A program made the translations under genes and the position numbers. 64,000 bases of DNA from JAFNAG01 sp963721405 (GTDB taxonomy: Bacteria > Acidobacteriota > UBA6911), in assembly GCA_963721405.1 (NCBI GenBank), contig CAVRJA010000004.1, positions 682,001-746,000 of the forward strand. Direction: 5' to 3'. Positions 25,136 through 34,400 of the stretch are shown here, piece after piece. Below the pieces are notes generated by a model, which was not told the DNA's origin, did not search any database, and was given only the letters and a program-made list of their open reading frames with translations. The stretch's first letter is position 1, and the number at the start of each line of letters is the position of its first letter.

Positions 25136-28100
25136 ATGGCTGTGCGGAAACAACCGGATTCAGGACCAGACCGGAGAAGATCGGCGAGTTTTCACCTGGC
25201 CCAATTCTCTTTGGCTGCAGTTTTTCTGATCGGGATCCCGTACTGGTCTTTTTCCCAGAGCATTACGGCAGCGCTGGTCGGCATGGTCTTTGATGAGCAG
25301 GGACGGCCGGTGGCCGGCGCCGATGTGTCGGCGGCCAACCGGGAGACCAATCAGGTGCGCGCGATTTCCACATCGCGCGACGGGGCCTTCACTCTCACTC
25401 ACCTGCTCCCGGGCGTCTATGGCGTCACCGTCACCGCGCCGGGATTTCGTGTCTTCAACGAAACGGCTTTGCCGCTGGAAATCGGAGAGGTTCGGCGTCT
25501 TGAGGTTCGCCTGCAGGTCGCGACCGTGCACACGGAGATCACTGTCCTCGCTCCGCTGCGTCGCCTCGACACGGATACGCCGTCGCGGGGAGAGCTGGTT
25601 CCCGCCAGGCTCCTCGAGGCATTGCCGCTCAACGGCCGCGACTACGGCGGCCTCACGGCGCTCGTCCCGGGGATCTATCACCGTGTGGGAGCGGATGAAC
25701 AGGGCGACGGCCTGTCCGCATCGGGCGCCCGCGCCGACTCTGCCGGCTTCACCCTGGACGGCATCGTCAACCGCTCGGATCGGAACGCGCGGGCAGGGGT
25801 AGCGGTGTCGCTCGATGCTATCCGTGAATTCGACGTCCGGACGTCCACCTACGATGCGGAGTCGGGCCGCACGGGCGGAGCGCAGGTAGCCGTCGTTTCG
25901 AAATCCGGCGCCAATCGTCTCTCCGGCACATTGTTCGACTATGTGCGCCACGACGCCCTCGACGCCCGCGACGTATTTGCCCCTCCGGGAGAATCATTCC
26001 CTCTGCGCCGGCAACAATTCGGCGGTTCCGCGGGCGGGCCGGTGCGCCGGGACCGCGCCTTTTTCTTCGCGTCTTACGAACGGCTGAGGGAGCGCCGGTC
26101 GATGGCGGCGACCAGCACCGCGCCGAACGCGGCCTGGCTGAACGGGGATTTCCGCAATGTGAGGGGGGCCGGTTCCGACGGTGTTTGGGGCAACGCCGAC
26201 GACACCAACCGCCTCGTCGATCCCTTCACCCGGAAGGAATTTGCGGCGCCCAACGTGATTCCCGACTCGTTGATTGATCCCGTGTCGCGCGCGATTCTGG
26301 CATACATCCCGGCGGCAAACCTCCCCGATGCGCTGGACGCGTATGCCGCCGTGGGCCATTCGCGCGACGATCGTCACCTGATCACCGGGAGGTTCGATAC
26401 CTTCTGGCGCTCCGGCGCGAGGGTGTCCGCGAGATGGTCAGGCGAGCGGGACAGAAGCAATGATCCGTTTCCGTCGCTCCGCTCCTTCTACCCGGGATTC
26501 GGGCGTCAGTCCACCGGCAACCTGGACTCGATTGCGGTCACCGCCACTGCGCCCGTCTGGAGCGGCTGGCTCAACGAGGCGCGCCTTGGCTACTTCCGCG
26601 ACGCCGAAGAGACGGCGGGCGACAATCGCGGGACCGACTTCGTCTCTCAGCTCGGCATCCCCGGCCTGAGCACTGATCCCTCCGTCTGGGGCTTTCCCTC
26701 GATCCGCATCGACGGGTTTGCCGAATTCGGCGACCGGCCGAACGACCCTACGAGCTTCCGTGTGCGGAATCTTCAGTGGAGCGACGTGATCACCCGCGCG
26801 CGCGGGCGCCACACACTGAAGGCCGGGTTCGACATCGTGCGGTCCGACTATAATGAAACGGACTTGCGCAACATCCGGGGTGATTTCCGTTTCCGCGGCC
26901 GCAACACGAATCCCGCTAACAGCACGTCGAGCGGCTTCCGTTCCTTCGCCGATTTCCTGATCGGCCTGCTAGACCAGACTTCCCGCCAGGTCGGCGCCGA
27001 GCCTGCCAGGCTGCGTGGATGGCAGACGGGATTCTTCATTCAGGAAGACTGGCGGGCGACGGCAGCGTTGACGCTCAGCCTCGGACTTCGCTACGACCGC
27101 CAGACGCCGCTTTCGGAAGCCTCCAACCGGTTCGCCAATTTCGTCCCCGAACTCGCCGAAGTAGTGCTTGCCGGCGATCCGCGATTTCCCGACGCGCTTG
27201 TCCAAACCGACAACGACAACATTGCGCCTCGCGTCGGCTTTGCCTTCCGTCCGTTCAGGGACGGGCGAACGGTGATCCGCGGGGGCGCGGGCATCTACTA
27301 CAGCATGGAAGCGTTCAACGTAACACGGCAGCAACTGGGGGTGAGCTACCCCTTCGTGCAGCGGGAGCAGTACTCGCGCCAGGGGAACAACCCGCGGTCC
27401 TTGACCTTCGCCGATCCATTTCCGGCCTCCCGAGTGTCTATCCAAGGCGTAAACCAGCCGCTTGGGATGGCAGTCGGCTATCAGTCGCCTGTGTACTACC
27501 AGTACAATCTGACCGTGGATCGCGAGCTGGGGCGCGACCTTGCCATCGAGGTCGGATACGTGGGGTCACAGGGACGCCATCTCGGGCGCCGATACAATCT
27601 CAACCAGCCGATCGCGGTGGGACTGCAGTCCGGCGGTACGCTCATCTCGGTGCGGCGTTATCCCGACTTTGCCGATCTCCAGTTCCAGGACCAGTCGATC
27701 AATTCGAGCTACAATGCGCTGCAGGTCTCTGCGCGGCGCCGCCTGTCCGGCGGGCTTACGTTCCTGGCTGCGTACACGTTCAGCCGCGCCATCGATTTCG
27801 GTTCGGTCAGCACCGGCAACCTCTCCAACGTGTCGACCAGCGGCGCACAAAAATCGCCGCAGAATATTTATGACATGGGCGCCGAGCGCGGGTTGTCGGA
27901 CCTGCACCGGGCGCACCAGTTCAACACGGCCTTCCGGTGGGCCCTCCCGATCGGATCGGAACGGCGCGTGGCGGCCGGATCATCTCCGATCGTGAACTCG
28001 ATCATCAGCAACTGGGAGGTCAGCGGGATCGTGACGCTGCTTTCGGGGCGGCCTTTCACTCCCCAGTATGCGGCAGGCGATTTCGCGACCCAACGTCCTG

Positions 28101-28444
28101 ACCTGGTCTCGAATCCCTATGCCGGCGTGCCTGCCGGCCTGTGGTTCAATCCCGGCGCCTTTGCGGAACCTGTGGCGACGCCGGCCCGGCCCTCACTCTA
28201 CGGCAATGCCGGCCGCAACATCCTGATCGGCCCGGCGTTCAGGAACCTGGACATGGCTCTCATGCGGGCGTTCCGGCTGCACGAGGGCATCGCGCTCCAG
28301 CTGCGCGCCGAAGCGTTCAACTTGTTCAATCACCCGAATTACCAGCTGCCGGTCTTCCTGCTCGACCAGTCGAACGTCGGGCGGGTGACTGCCACGGCAA
28401 ACAACGCGCGCGAGTGGCAGCTGGCCGCACGGCTGATGTTCTGA
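25136..28444 (+). CDS. OAR-type TonB-dependent outer-membrane receptor
   Basis: An 1102-residue receptor with a Sec signal (SLAAVFLIGIPYWSFSQS). An N-terminal carboxypeptidase-regulatory/CNA-B-like domain (residues ~45-125: VFDEQGRPVAGADVSAANRE, LLPGVYGVTV) precedes a plug domain (LEALPLNGRDYGGLTALVPG) and a long beta-barrel that ends in Phe (WQLAARLMF), the usual outer-membrane assembly signal. This architecture is the Oar-like family, greatly expanded in Acidobacteriota, and is thought to take up large oligomers. GAGGGG lies seven bases upstream. No TonB or SusD-like partner is adjacent. The strand-rich barrel rules out a carboxypeptidase despite the domain name. Confidence 0.92.
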   Translation: MAVRKQPDSGPDRRRSASFHLAQFSLAAVFLIGIPYWSFSQSITAALVGMVFDEQGRPVAGADVSAANRETNQVRAISTSRDGAFTLTHLLPGVYGVTVTAPGFRVFNETALPLEIGEVRRLEVRLQVATVHTEITVLAPLRRLDTDTPSRGELVPARLLEALPLNGRDYGGLTALVPGIYHRVGADEQGDGLSASGARADSAGFTLDGIVNRSDRNARAGVAVSLDAIREFDVRTSTYDAESGRTGGAQVAVVSKSGANRLSGTLFDYVRHDALDARDVFAPPGESFPLRRQQFGGSAGGPVRRDRAFFFASYERLRERRSMAATSTAPNAAWLNGDFRNVRGAGSDGVWGNADDTNRLVDPFTRKEFAAPNVIPDSLIDPVSRAILAYIPAANLPDALDAYAAVGHSRDDRHLITGRFDTFWRSGARVSARWSGERDRSNDPFPSLRSFYPGFGRQSTGNLDSIAVTATAPVWSGWLNEARLGYFRDAEETAGDNRGTDFVSQLGIPGLSTDPSVWGFPSIRIDGFAEFGDRPNDPTSFRVRNLQWSDVITRARGRHTLKAGFDIVRSDYNETDLRNIRGDFRFRGRNTNPANSTSSGFRSFADFLIGLLDQTSRQVGAEPARLRGWQTGFFIQEDWRATAALTLSLGLRYDRQTPLSEASNRFANFVPELAEVVLAGDPRFPDALVQTDNDNIAPRVGFAFRPFRDGRTVIRGGAGIYYSMEAFNVTRQQLGVSYPFVQREQYSRQGNNPRSLTFADPFPASRVSIQGVNQPLGMAVGYQSPVYYQYNLTVDRELGRDLAIEVGYVGSQGRHLGRRYNLNQPIAVGLQSGGTLISVRRYPDFADLQFQDQSINSSYNALQVSARRRLSGGLTFLAAYTFSRAIDFGSVSTGNLSNVSTSGAQKSPQNIYDMGAERGLSDLHRAHQFNTAFRWALPIGSERRVAAGSSPIVNSIISNWEVSGIVTLLSGRPFTPQYAAGDFATQRPDLVSNPYAGVPAGLWFNPGAFAEPVATPARPSLYGNAGRNILIGPAFRNLDMALMRAFRLHEGIALQLRAEAFNLFNHPNYQLPVFLLDQSNVGRVTATANNAREWQLAARLMF

Positions 28445-28486
28445 AGGCCGGATTGGGTTTATACTCCATTCCTATCGGAGGATGTC

Positions 28487-29125
28487 ATGATTCACAACTG
28501 GTTTCGTGTTCGAGACGGACTGCTGCAGGCCGCGCGCATACCTCCCATCGCGAGAGCCCAGGAGCGTATTTCGACGGTTGAACTGCTGCTCCTGTTCCTG
28601 TGCGGCGCCGCGGCGGCTTCCGCCACCGGCTTTATCCGTCTTGGCCTGCGCATTCCGGGTCATGCGATTGTGCTCGCCGTCGTTCCGATGGCGCTGGGTC
28701 TTGCTTTGGCGCCGCGCCGGTTCGCGGGGTTTATTATGAGCGCCGGCGCATTCGGCACCGCGAACGCCTTCACCCTTGCGGGCCTCACCGGCTATGGCAC
28801 GGGCGCCATGGTCAGCCTGTGCCTTACGGGCCCGATATTGGACTTCGCCCTCGTCCGGGCGCGCGGCGGCTGGCGCCTGTACGCCCGCCTGGTGCTGGCG
28901 GGAATCATCGCCAACCTGCTGGCGCTCACATCGAGAGGTACGAGCAAGCTGCTGGGATTCGACCTGGCCAGCATGCGCCCATTCGCCACCTGGTGGTCCC
29001 AGGCGGCAGTCACCTATACGTTATGTGGGGCAGCGGCCGGCCTGATCGCCGCCGCATGTTGGTTCCACTTAAGGGGTCGAAAGTCACAACATGGTGTTGC
29101 TGAAGTTCCCGAGGGAACGCGGTGA
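28487..29125 (+). CDS. Integral membrane protein, family not recognised
   Basis: A 212-residue protein with about five or six hydrophobic segments (LLLLFLCGAAAASATGFI, HAIVLAVVPMALGLALA, FIMSAGAFGTANAF, YARLVLAGIIANLLAL, LCGAAAGLIAAACWF). Size, segment number and Gly/Ala-rich loops recall ECF-transporter S-components, but I see no diagnostic motif, so this is only a suggestion. The start has GGAGG five bases upstream, 42 bp after the TonB receptor. Its stop overlaps the next start (GTGA, 29122-29125), so the membrane protein and the TiaS-like protein are probably made together. Confidence 0.7.
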   Translation: MIHNWFRVRDGLLQAARIPPIARAQERISTVELLLLFLCGAAAASATGFIRLGLRIPGHAIVLAVVPMALGLALAPRRFAGFIMSAGAFGTANAFTLAGLTGYGTGAMVSLCLTGPILDFALVRARGGWRLYARLVLAGIIANLLALTSRGTSKLLGFDLASMRPFATWWSQAAVTYTLCGAAAGLIAAACWFHLRGRKSQHGVAEVPEGTR

Positions 29126-29838
29126 TCTTCATCGGCATCGACGACACGGACATCCCCGGCACGCCGGGGACCAACCAGCTCGCGCGCGCCATGCTGAAGC
29201 GTCTGGGCGACGCAGCGGACGGCGCCGTCATCTGCCGCCACCAGCTCTTCTTCAATCCACGCGTGCCTTACACCAGCAAGAACGGGTCGGCGTCGATCCA
29301 GTTGCCCCGCGCGAACACAAAGGCCCTGGACGGGCTGATCGCAGTGTTGCGCGATGTGGTGCTGGGTTGGTTCGTCGCCGGCAGCGATCCGGGGCTCTGT
29401 GCCGCCACGGAGGTCCCGGAGGAAGCGAGGGCTTTCGGGCTTCGTTGCAAGAGCGAGGTCGTAACACAGGATGAAGCCCGGTCCGTGGCCGCACGGGCCG
29501 GTTGCTACCTGGAAGGCCTGGGCGGAACCGAGCAGGGCGTGATCGGCGCAATTGCCGCCATCGGCCTGGTGGCGGACGGACAGGACGGACGCGTCGTGCA
29601 CCTGGCTTCATGGCCGTACCCGGACGATTTCTCGGGTTTGCACGATATAGCCGAGATCCGGGCGCGCGGTGTGGCCGAAATCCGGCACCACGAATCCGGG
29701 CATTCAGTCACCCGGGGCACCGTAGACGTAGGCAAACACCTGCGGCCGAACTGGCGGGATGGCAGGGTTGTGCTGTATGTGACTCCTGCGACTCAATCCG
29801 AAGCGGCCGCACAGTGGATCGCGGTAAAATTGCCTTAA
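29122..29838 (+). CDS. TiaS-like protein lacking the tRNA-binding domains
   Basis: A 238-residue protein starting with GTG and opening with IGIDDTDIPGTPGTNQLARA, the nucleotide-binding signature of archaeal TiaS (tRNA-Ile2 agmatinylcytidine synthetase). A second family block, GGTEQGVIGAIAAIGLV, lies at about residues 133-149. Archaeal TiaS is about 420 residues and adds an OB fold and a zinc ribbon that bind tRNA; both are absent. Bacteria normally modify this tRNA with lysidine through TilS, so the role here must differ or is unknown. It is translationally coupled to a membrane protein. Confidence 0.72.
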   Translation: MIFIGIDDTDIPGTPGTNQLARAMLKRLGDAADGAVICRHQLFFNPRVPYTSKNGSASIQLPRANTKALDGLIAVLRDVVLGWFVAGSDPGLCAATEVPEEARAFGLRCKSEVVTQDEARSVAARAGCYLEGLGGTEQGVIGAIAAIGLVADGQDGRVVHLASWPYPDDFSGLHDIAEIRARGVAEIRHHESGHSVTRGTVDVGKHLRPNWRDGRVVLYVTPATQSEAAAQWIAVKLP

Positions 29839-29970
29839 TCCTCCAGGCAGTCTTGTTTAGTCCCGGCCGGACACGTAACATTTTTTTGACGGGTGTCGCG
29901 TTGGGGTGGCTTGCCCTGTCACGGTTTGAAGTGTGCCGCGGCGGGCATGATGAAAGAGGAGGAATCGTTT

Positions 29971-30627
29971 ATGTCGATCCGAAGTTGGAGAATCTGCACC
30001 ATCGTGGGCGCGGCCCTTCTCCTGATGGGCTCCGCGGGGCTGTTTGCGGGAAAATACAACATGGTTGTTGACATCGGAGCCTCGATGCCGCAATTCAACA
30101 GCCTCCCTGCCACCGACGGCACGACGCTGTCGTCCGGGGACCTGAAGGAGAATGTCGTCGTCCTGGTGTTTCTGGCCAATCATTGTCCGTGGGTGCAGGG
30201 AATGGATGGCGACCTGGTCAGGCTGGTGAACGAGTTCAAGGGACAGAGCGTGCGCATCGTGGGCGTGTCGGTCAATCACCGGGCCGAGGACCGCCTTCCG
30301 GCAATGAAAGAACATGCCGCCAGAGTCGGGTATGACTTCACCTACGTCTACGACGAGAGCCAGGATCTGGGCAGGAAACTGGGGGCCACGCGGACCCCGG
30401 AGTACTTTGTCTTCAACAAAGAGCGGAAACTGGTCTTCATGGGCGCGATCCACAACTCGCCCGCGTCGATGCGCAGCGACGGCACGGTGAGCTACACCCG
30501 GGGGACTCCGACGCAATCCTACCTCAGGGATGCGATCGTGGCGGCTCTGGCGGGAAAACCGGCGCCAGAGCCTGAAACCCGAGTGCAGGGATGCAACGTC
30601 GAGTACGAGAAGAGCAACCTGCCATGA
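29971..30627 (+). CDS. Exported AhpC/TSA-type redoxin
   Basis: A 218-residue protein with a signal or anchor segment (ICTIVGAALLLMGSAGLFAG). The thioredoxin fold is marked by MVVDIGASMPQF, VVVLVFLANHCPWVQG and ATRTPEYFVFN (cis-Pro). The active motif is HCPWV, a single conserved Cys with no CxxC, typical of the 'NHCP' redoxin branch. Start is ATG 29971 after AGAGGAGG. Its stop overlaps the start of a TlpA-like protein as ATGA, suggesting the two act in the same envelope redox pathway. The substrate is unknown. Confidence 0.85.
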   Translation: MSIRSWRICTIVGAALLLMGSAGLFAGKYNMVVDIGASMPQFNSLPATDGTTLSSGDLKENVVVLVFLANHCPWVQGMDGDLVRLVNEFKGQSVRIVGVSVNHRAEDRLPAMKEHAARVGYDFTYVYDESQDLGRKLGATRTPEYFVFNKERKLVFMGAIHNSPASMRSDGTVSYTRGTPTQSYLRDAIVAALAGKPAPEPETRVQGCNVEYEKSNLP

Positions 30628-31184
30628 AGCAACGTCTCGCGCTGGCGGCACTCATCCTCTGGATCCTCTGTCCCGGCGTCGTCTCCGGGCGGGTGGCCAA
30701 AGAGTCGACGGCGCCGGTATCGTTGCGGCCGCTTACCTTTGCGCAGTGGCAGCACAAACTCGCCGGGTATCGCGGACAAGTCGTGATCGTGGATTTCTGG
30801 GCCACGTGGTGCGCCCCGTGTCTCGAACGATTTCCCCATATGGTTTCGCTTTATCAAAAGTACGGCAGCCGGGGGAACGTCAGGTTTGTGTCCATCAGCC
30901 TGGATGATCGAGAAGACCCCCAGGCTCTCCAGCGGGCCTCTGATTTCCTGAAAAGACAAAAGGCGGAGTTCGAAAATTACCGGATGGATGAGATCGTTCC
31001 GGATGCCTTCGAGAAGCTGAATCTCCTCGGCATCCCGGCCGTTTTCATTTACGACCGGGCTGGCCAGCTGCGTTATCGCCTTACCGGGGACGATCCGAAT
31101 CGCCAATTCACCAACGAGGATGTCGACGCAGCGATCAAGTCCCTGAGTGCCGGGACGCCAGCCAACTCCCGACCCCGCAAGTGA
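30624..31184 (+). CDS. TlpA-like exported thioredoxin
   Basis: A 186-residue protein with a Sec signal (LALAALILWILCPGVVSG) and a classic thioredoxin core: VVIVDFWATWCAPCLERFPH, with the WCAPC redox pair, and LLGIPAVFIYD carrying the cis-Pro. It is likely a periplasmic thiol-disulfide reductant. The ATG overlaps the preceding redoxin stop (ATGA). Upstream extension to 30591 lies inside that gene and is rejected. Confidence 0.9.
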   Translation: MKQRLALAALILWILCPGVVSGRVAKESTAPVSLRPLTFAQWQHKLAGYRGQVVIVDFWATWCAPCLERFPHMVSLYQKYGSRGNVRFVSISLDDREDPQALQRASDFLKRQKAEFENYRMDEIVPDAFEKLNLLGIPAVFIYDRAGQLRYRLTGDDPNRQFTNEDVDAAIKSLSAGTPANSRPRK

Positions 31185-31225
31185 CGCCGCCTGCGCTCTT
31201 GAGAGCCCTTGCGGCGGCTGCGTTG

Positions 31226-31269
31226 CCGTTCATTGTGATCAGAATCGTGATTCTGATCACAATGAACGG
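31226..31269. repeat. Perfect 21-bp inverted repeat with 2-bp centre
   Basis: CCGTTCATTGTGATCAGAATC (31226-31246) is matched perfectly by 31249-31269 around GT. It lies between the convergent ends of the TlpA-like gene and the giant BNR gene. No T-run follows, but such a hairpin could still act as a two-way transcript end or RNA-stability element. The rest of 31185-31409 shows nothing else. Confidence 0.75.
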
Positions 31270-31409
31270 TGGCACGCCATCGCAGGGGCTCCCCTCAAAC
31301 TTAAAGCGCTGCATTCTTGTGGCCCTGGGCTTCAGCCCGGTCGCCAACCTGACGCTTTCGGCTGATTCCGCAAAAACTCCCCATCCGGCGGCCGCGATCG
31401 ATGCATCAG

Positions 31410-34400
31410 CTATTTGAGCTGGATCATGGTCGCCTTCGGGATGCTGCCGTCTATGAGTTCAAGCACTACCGTATAGCAGCCCCTCCCGGTCGGCGCGCTC
31501 GTCGACGTGTCCCAGTTGAAGATGAACTGGTTGCTGCCGAACCGGAAAGTGCTGTTTCCCGCGGCTCCGCCCTGCGGCGACCAGAGCTGCACAAAAGAAC
31601 TGCTCAGCCCGCCCGTGCAAGGACTGCCGGCGCCATTGTAGTAAGCTTTCAGTGATTTCAACGACCCCAGGTCCGCAATGAACTGCCCCTGGGCGTTTGT
31701 GAGCTGCCATTTGAGCGGGATCACTTTTCCCAGGTTGAACGAACCGGAGTTGCTGGGCGCAGTGACCGTTCCTGCGGGGCTGAGCGGAGTCAGGAACCCT
31801 GTAAACCGGTAGTTCACCGAGTAGGTGTTGGTAATCTGCGCCGCGTTTCCCGCCCGATCGAGAGCAGTGACCGTAAACGCAAATACCCCTGGTGCGGCGG
31901 TGTTCAGGGCCGTGCCGCTGGCGACGGGGCCGGCACAGGTAGCGACGCCCGACAGCGTGTCCGTGCACGCATAATTCGTGACCACCGCGGTGCCGAGGAC
32001 ATAGGCGCCGTTGACGGCAGGCGTGGTGATTCCGATAACCGGCGGCGTCTTGTCAATCCGGACATTGACCGCATTCGGCGCGCTCGTGTTGCCGGCCACA
32101 TCCGTGCAGGCGCCATTGACAACCGTTCCCGCTGTTTCATTCCCCACAACGGCGGGTGAGCTGCAAGCCAGAACGCCGCTCTGGACCGGGCCGCTGTCGC
32201 CCGCGCTCGAGTAGGATACGGTGACCGGCGTCGTGTTGTTCCAGCCCGCCGCATTGGGCGGCGGGCTGACTCCGGCTGCCGGCGGGTTCGGCGGGGTCTT
32301 GTCGAGCTTGACCGTGACCGAAGCGGACGCCGACAGGCCTGCGGTGTTGGTGGCGGTGCAGGTGAAGTTCTGCCCCGCAGTCTCGCTGGTCAGTGTGACC
32401 GGGCTGCAACCGACCGAAGTCGCAATGCCGGAGCCGGCGTCGAGCACCGTCCAGGCGATCGTGACATCCGAATTGTTCCATCCGGCGGCGTTCGGCGGTG
32501 GCGTCACCGAGGAAACGATCACCGGCGGAGACCTGTCGATGCGCACGGTGACCGATGCCGTGTTCGTGAGGCCGGCGCCGTTCGTGGCGCTGCACGTAAA
32601 GGTCGTGCCGGTCGTGTCGTTGGTTACAGTGGCGGCGCCGCAACCCGACGAGGCGGCAATACCTGAGCCGTTGTCGCCCACGGTCCAGGTGACGGTGACG
32701 TTGGACTGATTCCAACCCGCGGCATTCGGGGGCGGCGTAACCGTCGGCTGAATCAGCGGCGGAGTGATGTCGTAAAAGGCCGCGGCCGCCTCGGTCTGGC
32801 CCGTGTTCGCGGCCTGGGCGAAAATGGCCTGCGTCGTCTGCTGCTGCGCCTGCTGCTGGTCCAATGGCGGCTGGTACGGCGGGAATCCCGGCGGGGGGAA
32901 GATCCGCAGGGTGACCATGACCGCATCCGGCGACCGCGGCGCGCACAGGGTCCCATCCGCACAATACTGCGTGGATGCTGCCGCTAGAAGAGTTGTGGTC
33001 GTCGTTGCCGCCGCCGACACGGTCGATGATGTCGGCGACACGGCGAAAGTCGCGTTGCTGACCTGCGGGTTCGAGATCTGCGGATTCGAAACCTGAGGGT
33101 TTGAAATCTGCGGGTTCGAGATCTGCGGGTTGCTGACCTGCGGATTCGTCACCGCGATGTTCGAAAAAACCTGGTCGACCGGCGCCTGCGTCGTCTGGCA
33201 TCCGGCAAAGCTCGGCTGCAGTGCGACCCGGTACAGAATCAGCTGGAACTGGTACCCAGCCAGCAGCAGCTGATCCGCACTGTCCACGCTCGAAATGAAG
33301 CTATAAGCAGAGACGGTGTTGGCCGACGGCGAGGTCGTTACCGTCCAGGTGACGTCGGTCACCGCCGTGTTGCTGACCTGCGGATTGGAGATCTGCGGGT
33401 TCGAGACCTGCGGGTTGGAGACCTGCGGGTTGGAAACCTGAGGGTTGGACACCTGCGGATTCGAGACTTGCGGATTCGAGACCTGCGGATTCGAGATCTG
33501 CGGGTTGTGAACCTCGGTGCTGTTTCCCAGCGAGCCCTGAGGATTGAGCGGGTCCGGGTTGAAGGTGACACTCGTGGCCAGTCCGCCGACGACGAGGTTC
33601 CCGGGGATGCCGTCGATTTCCTGAACATCGACGCGCACCGACCCGGTGGCATTCGGGGAAACCACGTAGACGGTACGATAAATGCTGGAATACGGGAGGA
33701 TCTGCAGATCGACCGCAGCCTGATCGGCGGACTGGAGAAACGACCCATGCGCCTGGATGTCGTTGATCGTCAGCCGGAAATAGCGGGCTGTGCCGCCCGG
33801 GTTCTCGACGTACATGACGAACGCGCGCTGCACCGGGGTTCCGAAATCGTCGACCAGCTTCTTGAATGGCTGGGGTGACCCGGCGACTACTCCCGGGCTG
33901 ATCTCGGCCGTGTATACGTTGGCATTGCGCGACCCCGGATTGACGCACGAGAGCTGGCCAGTGCCTGGAGGGGAATACTGCGTCCAGTCGCCCGACAGGC
34001 TCGGAACAAAAGCGCCGTTGACGAGCAGAAACGGCGGAACGACGTCGCGGTTGTCGGTCCAGATCGCGTGGAAAGAACGGGCCGCGGTGTCGGTCGCTTT
34101 CGAGGCAAAGCGCCACGACAGCCCGGTAGGATCGCCGGGAGGGACCGGCAGGAACTGGACGGCGGGCGCGAGCCAGATGTAGTCCCCGAAAAACGGGACA
34201 TTTCCTCCCTGATACATCTTGTAGTTTGGCCGGCTGACGGCAGTCAGCCCGGGCGCCATTTCCACAGTCTCCGGCGGAGAGGTGTTTGCCTTATTCAGAT
34301 ACTGGGATACCTGAACGGACGGCCCGAATTGAGGATTCCCGTCAGGGAGGTACGTGAGATTGCCGTCCGGACCCGGCGTGGCGACCACAACGCGCACGTC

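Noticed and set aside
33061..33510. CRISPR-like look of the 15-bp tandem repeats
   Set aside because: Units are 15 bp, in frame and without spacers; they code NPQVS peptides.
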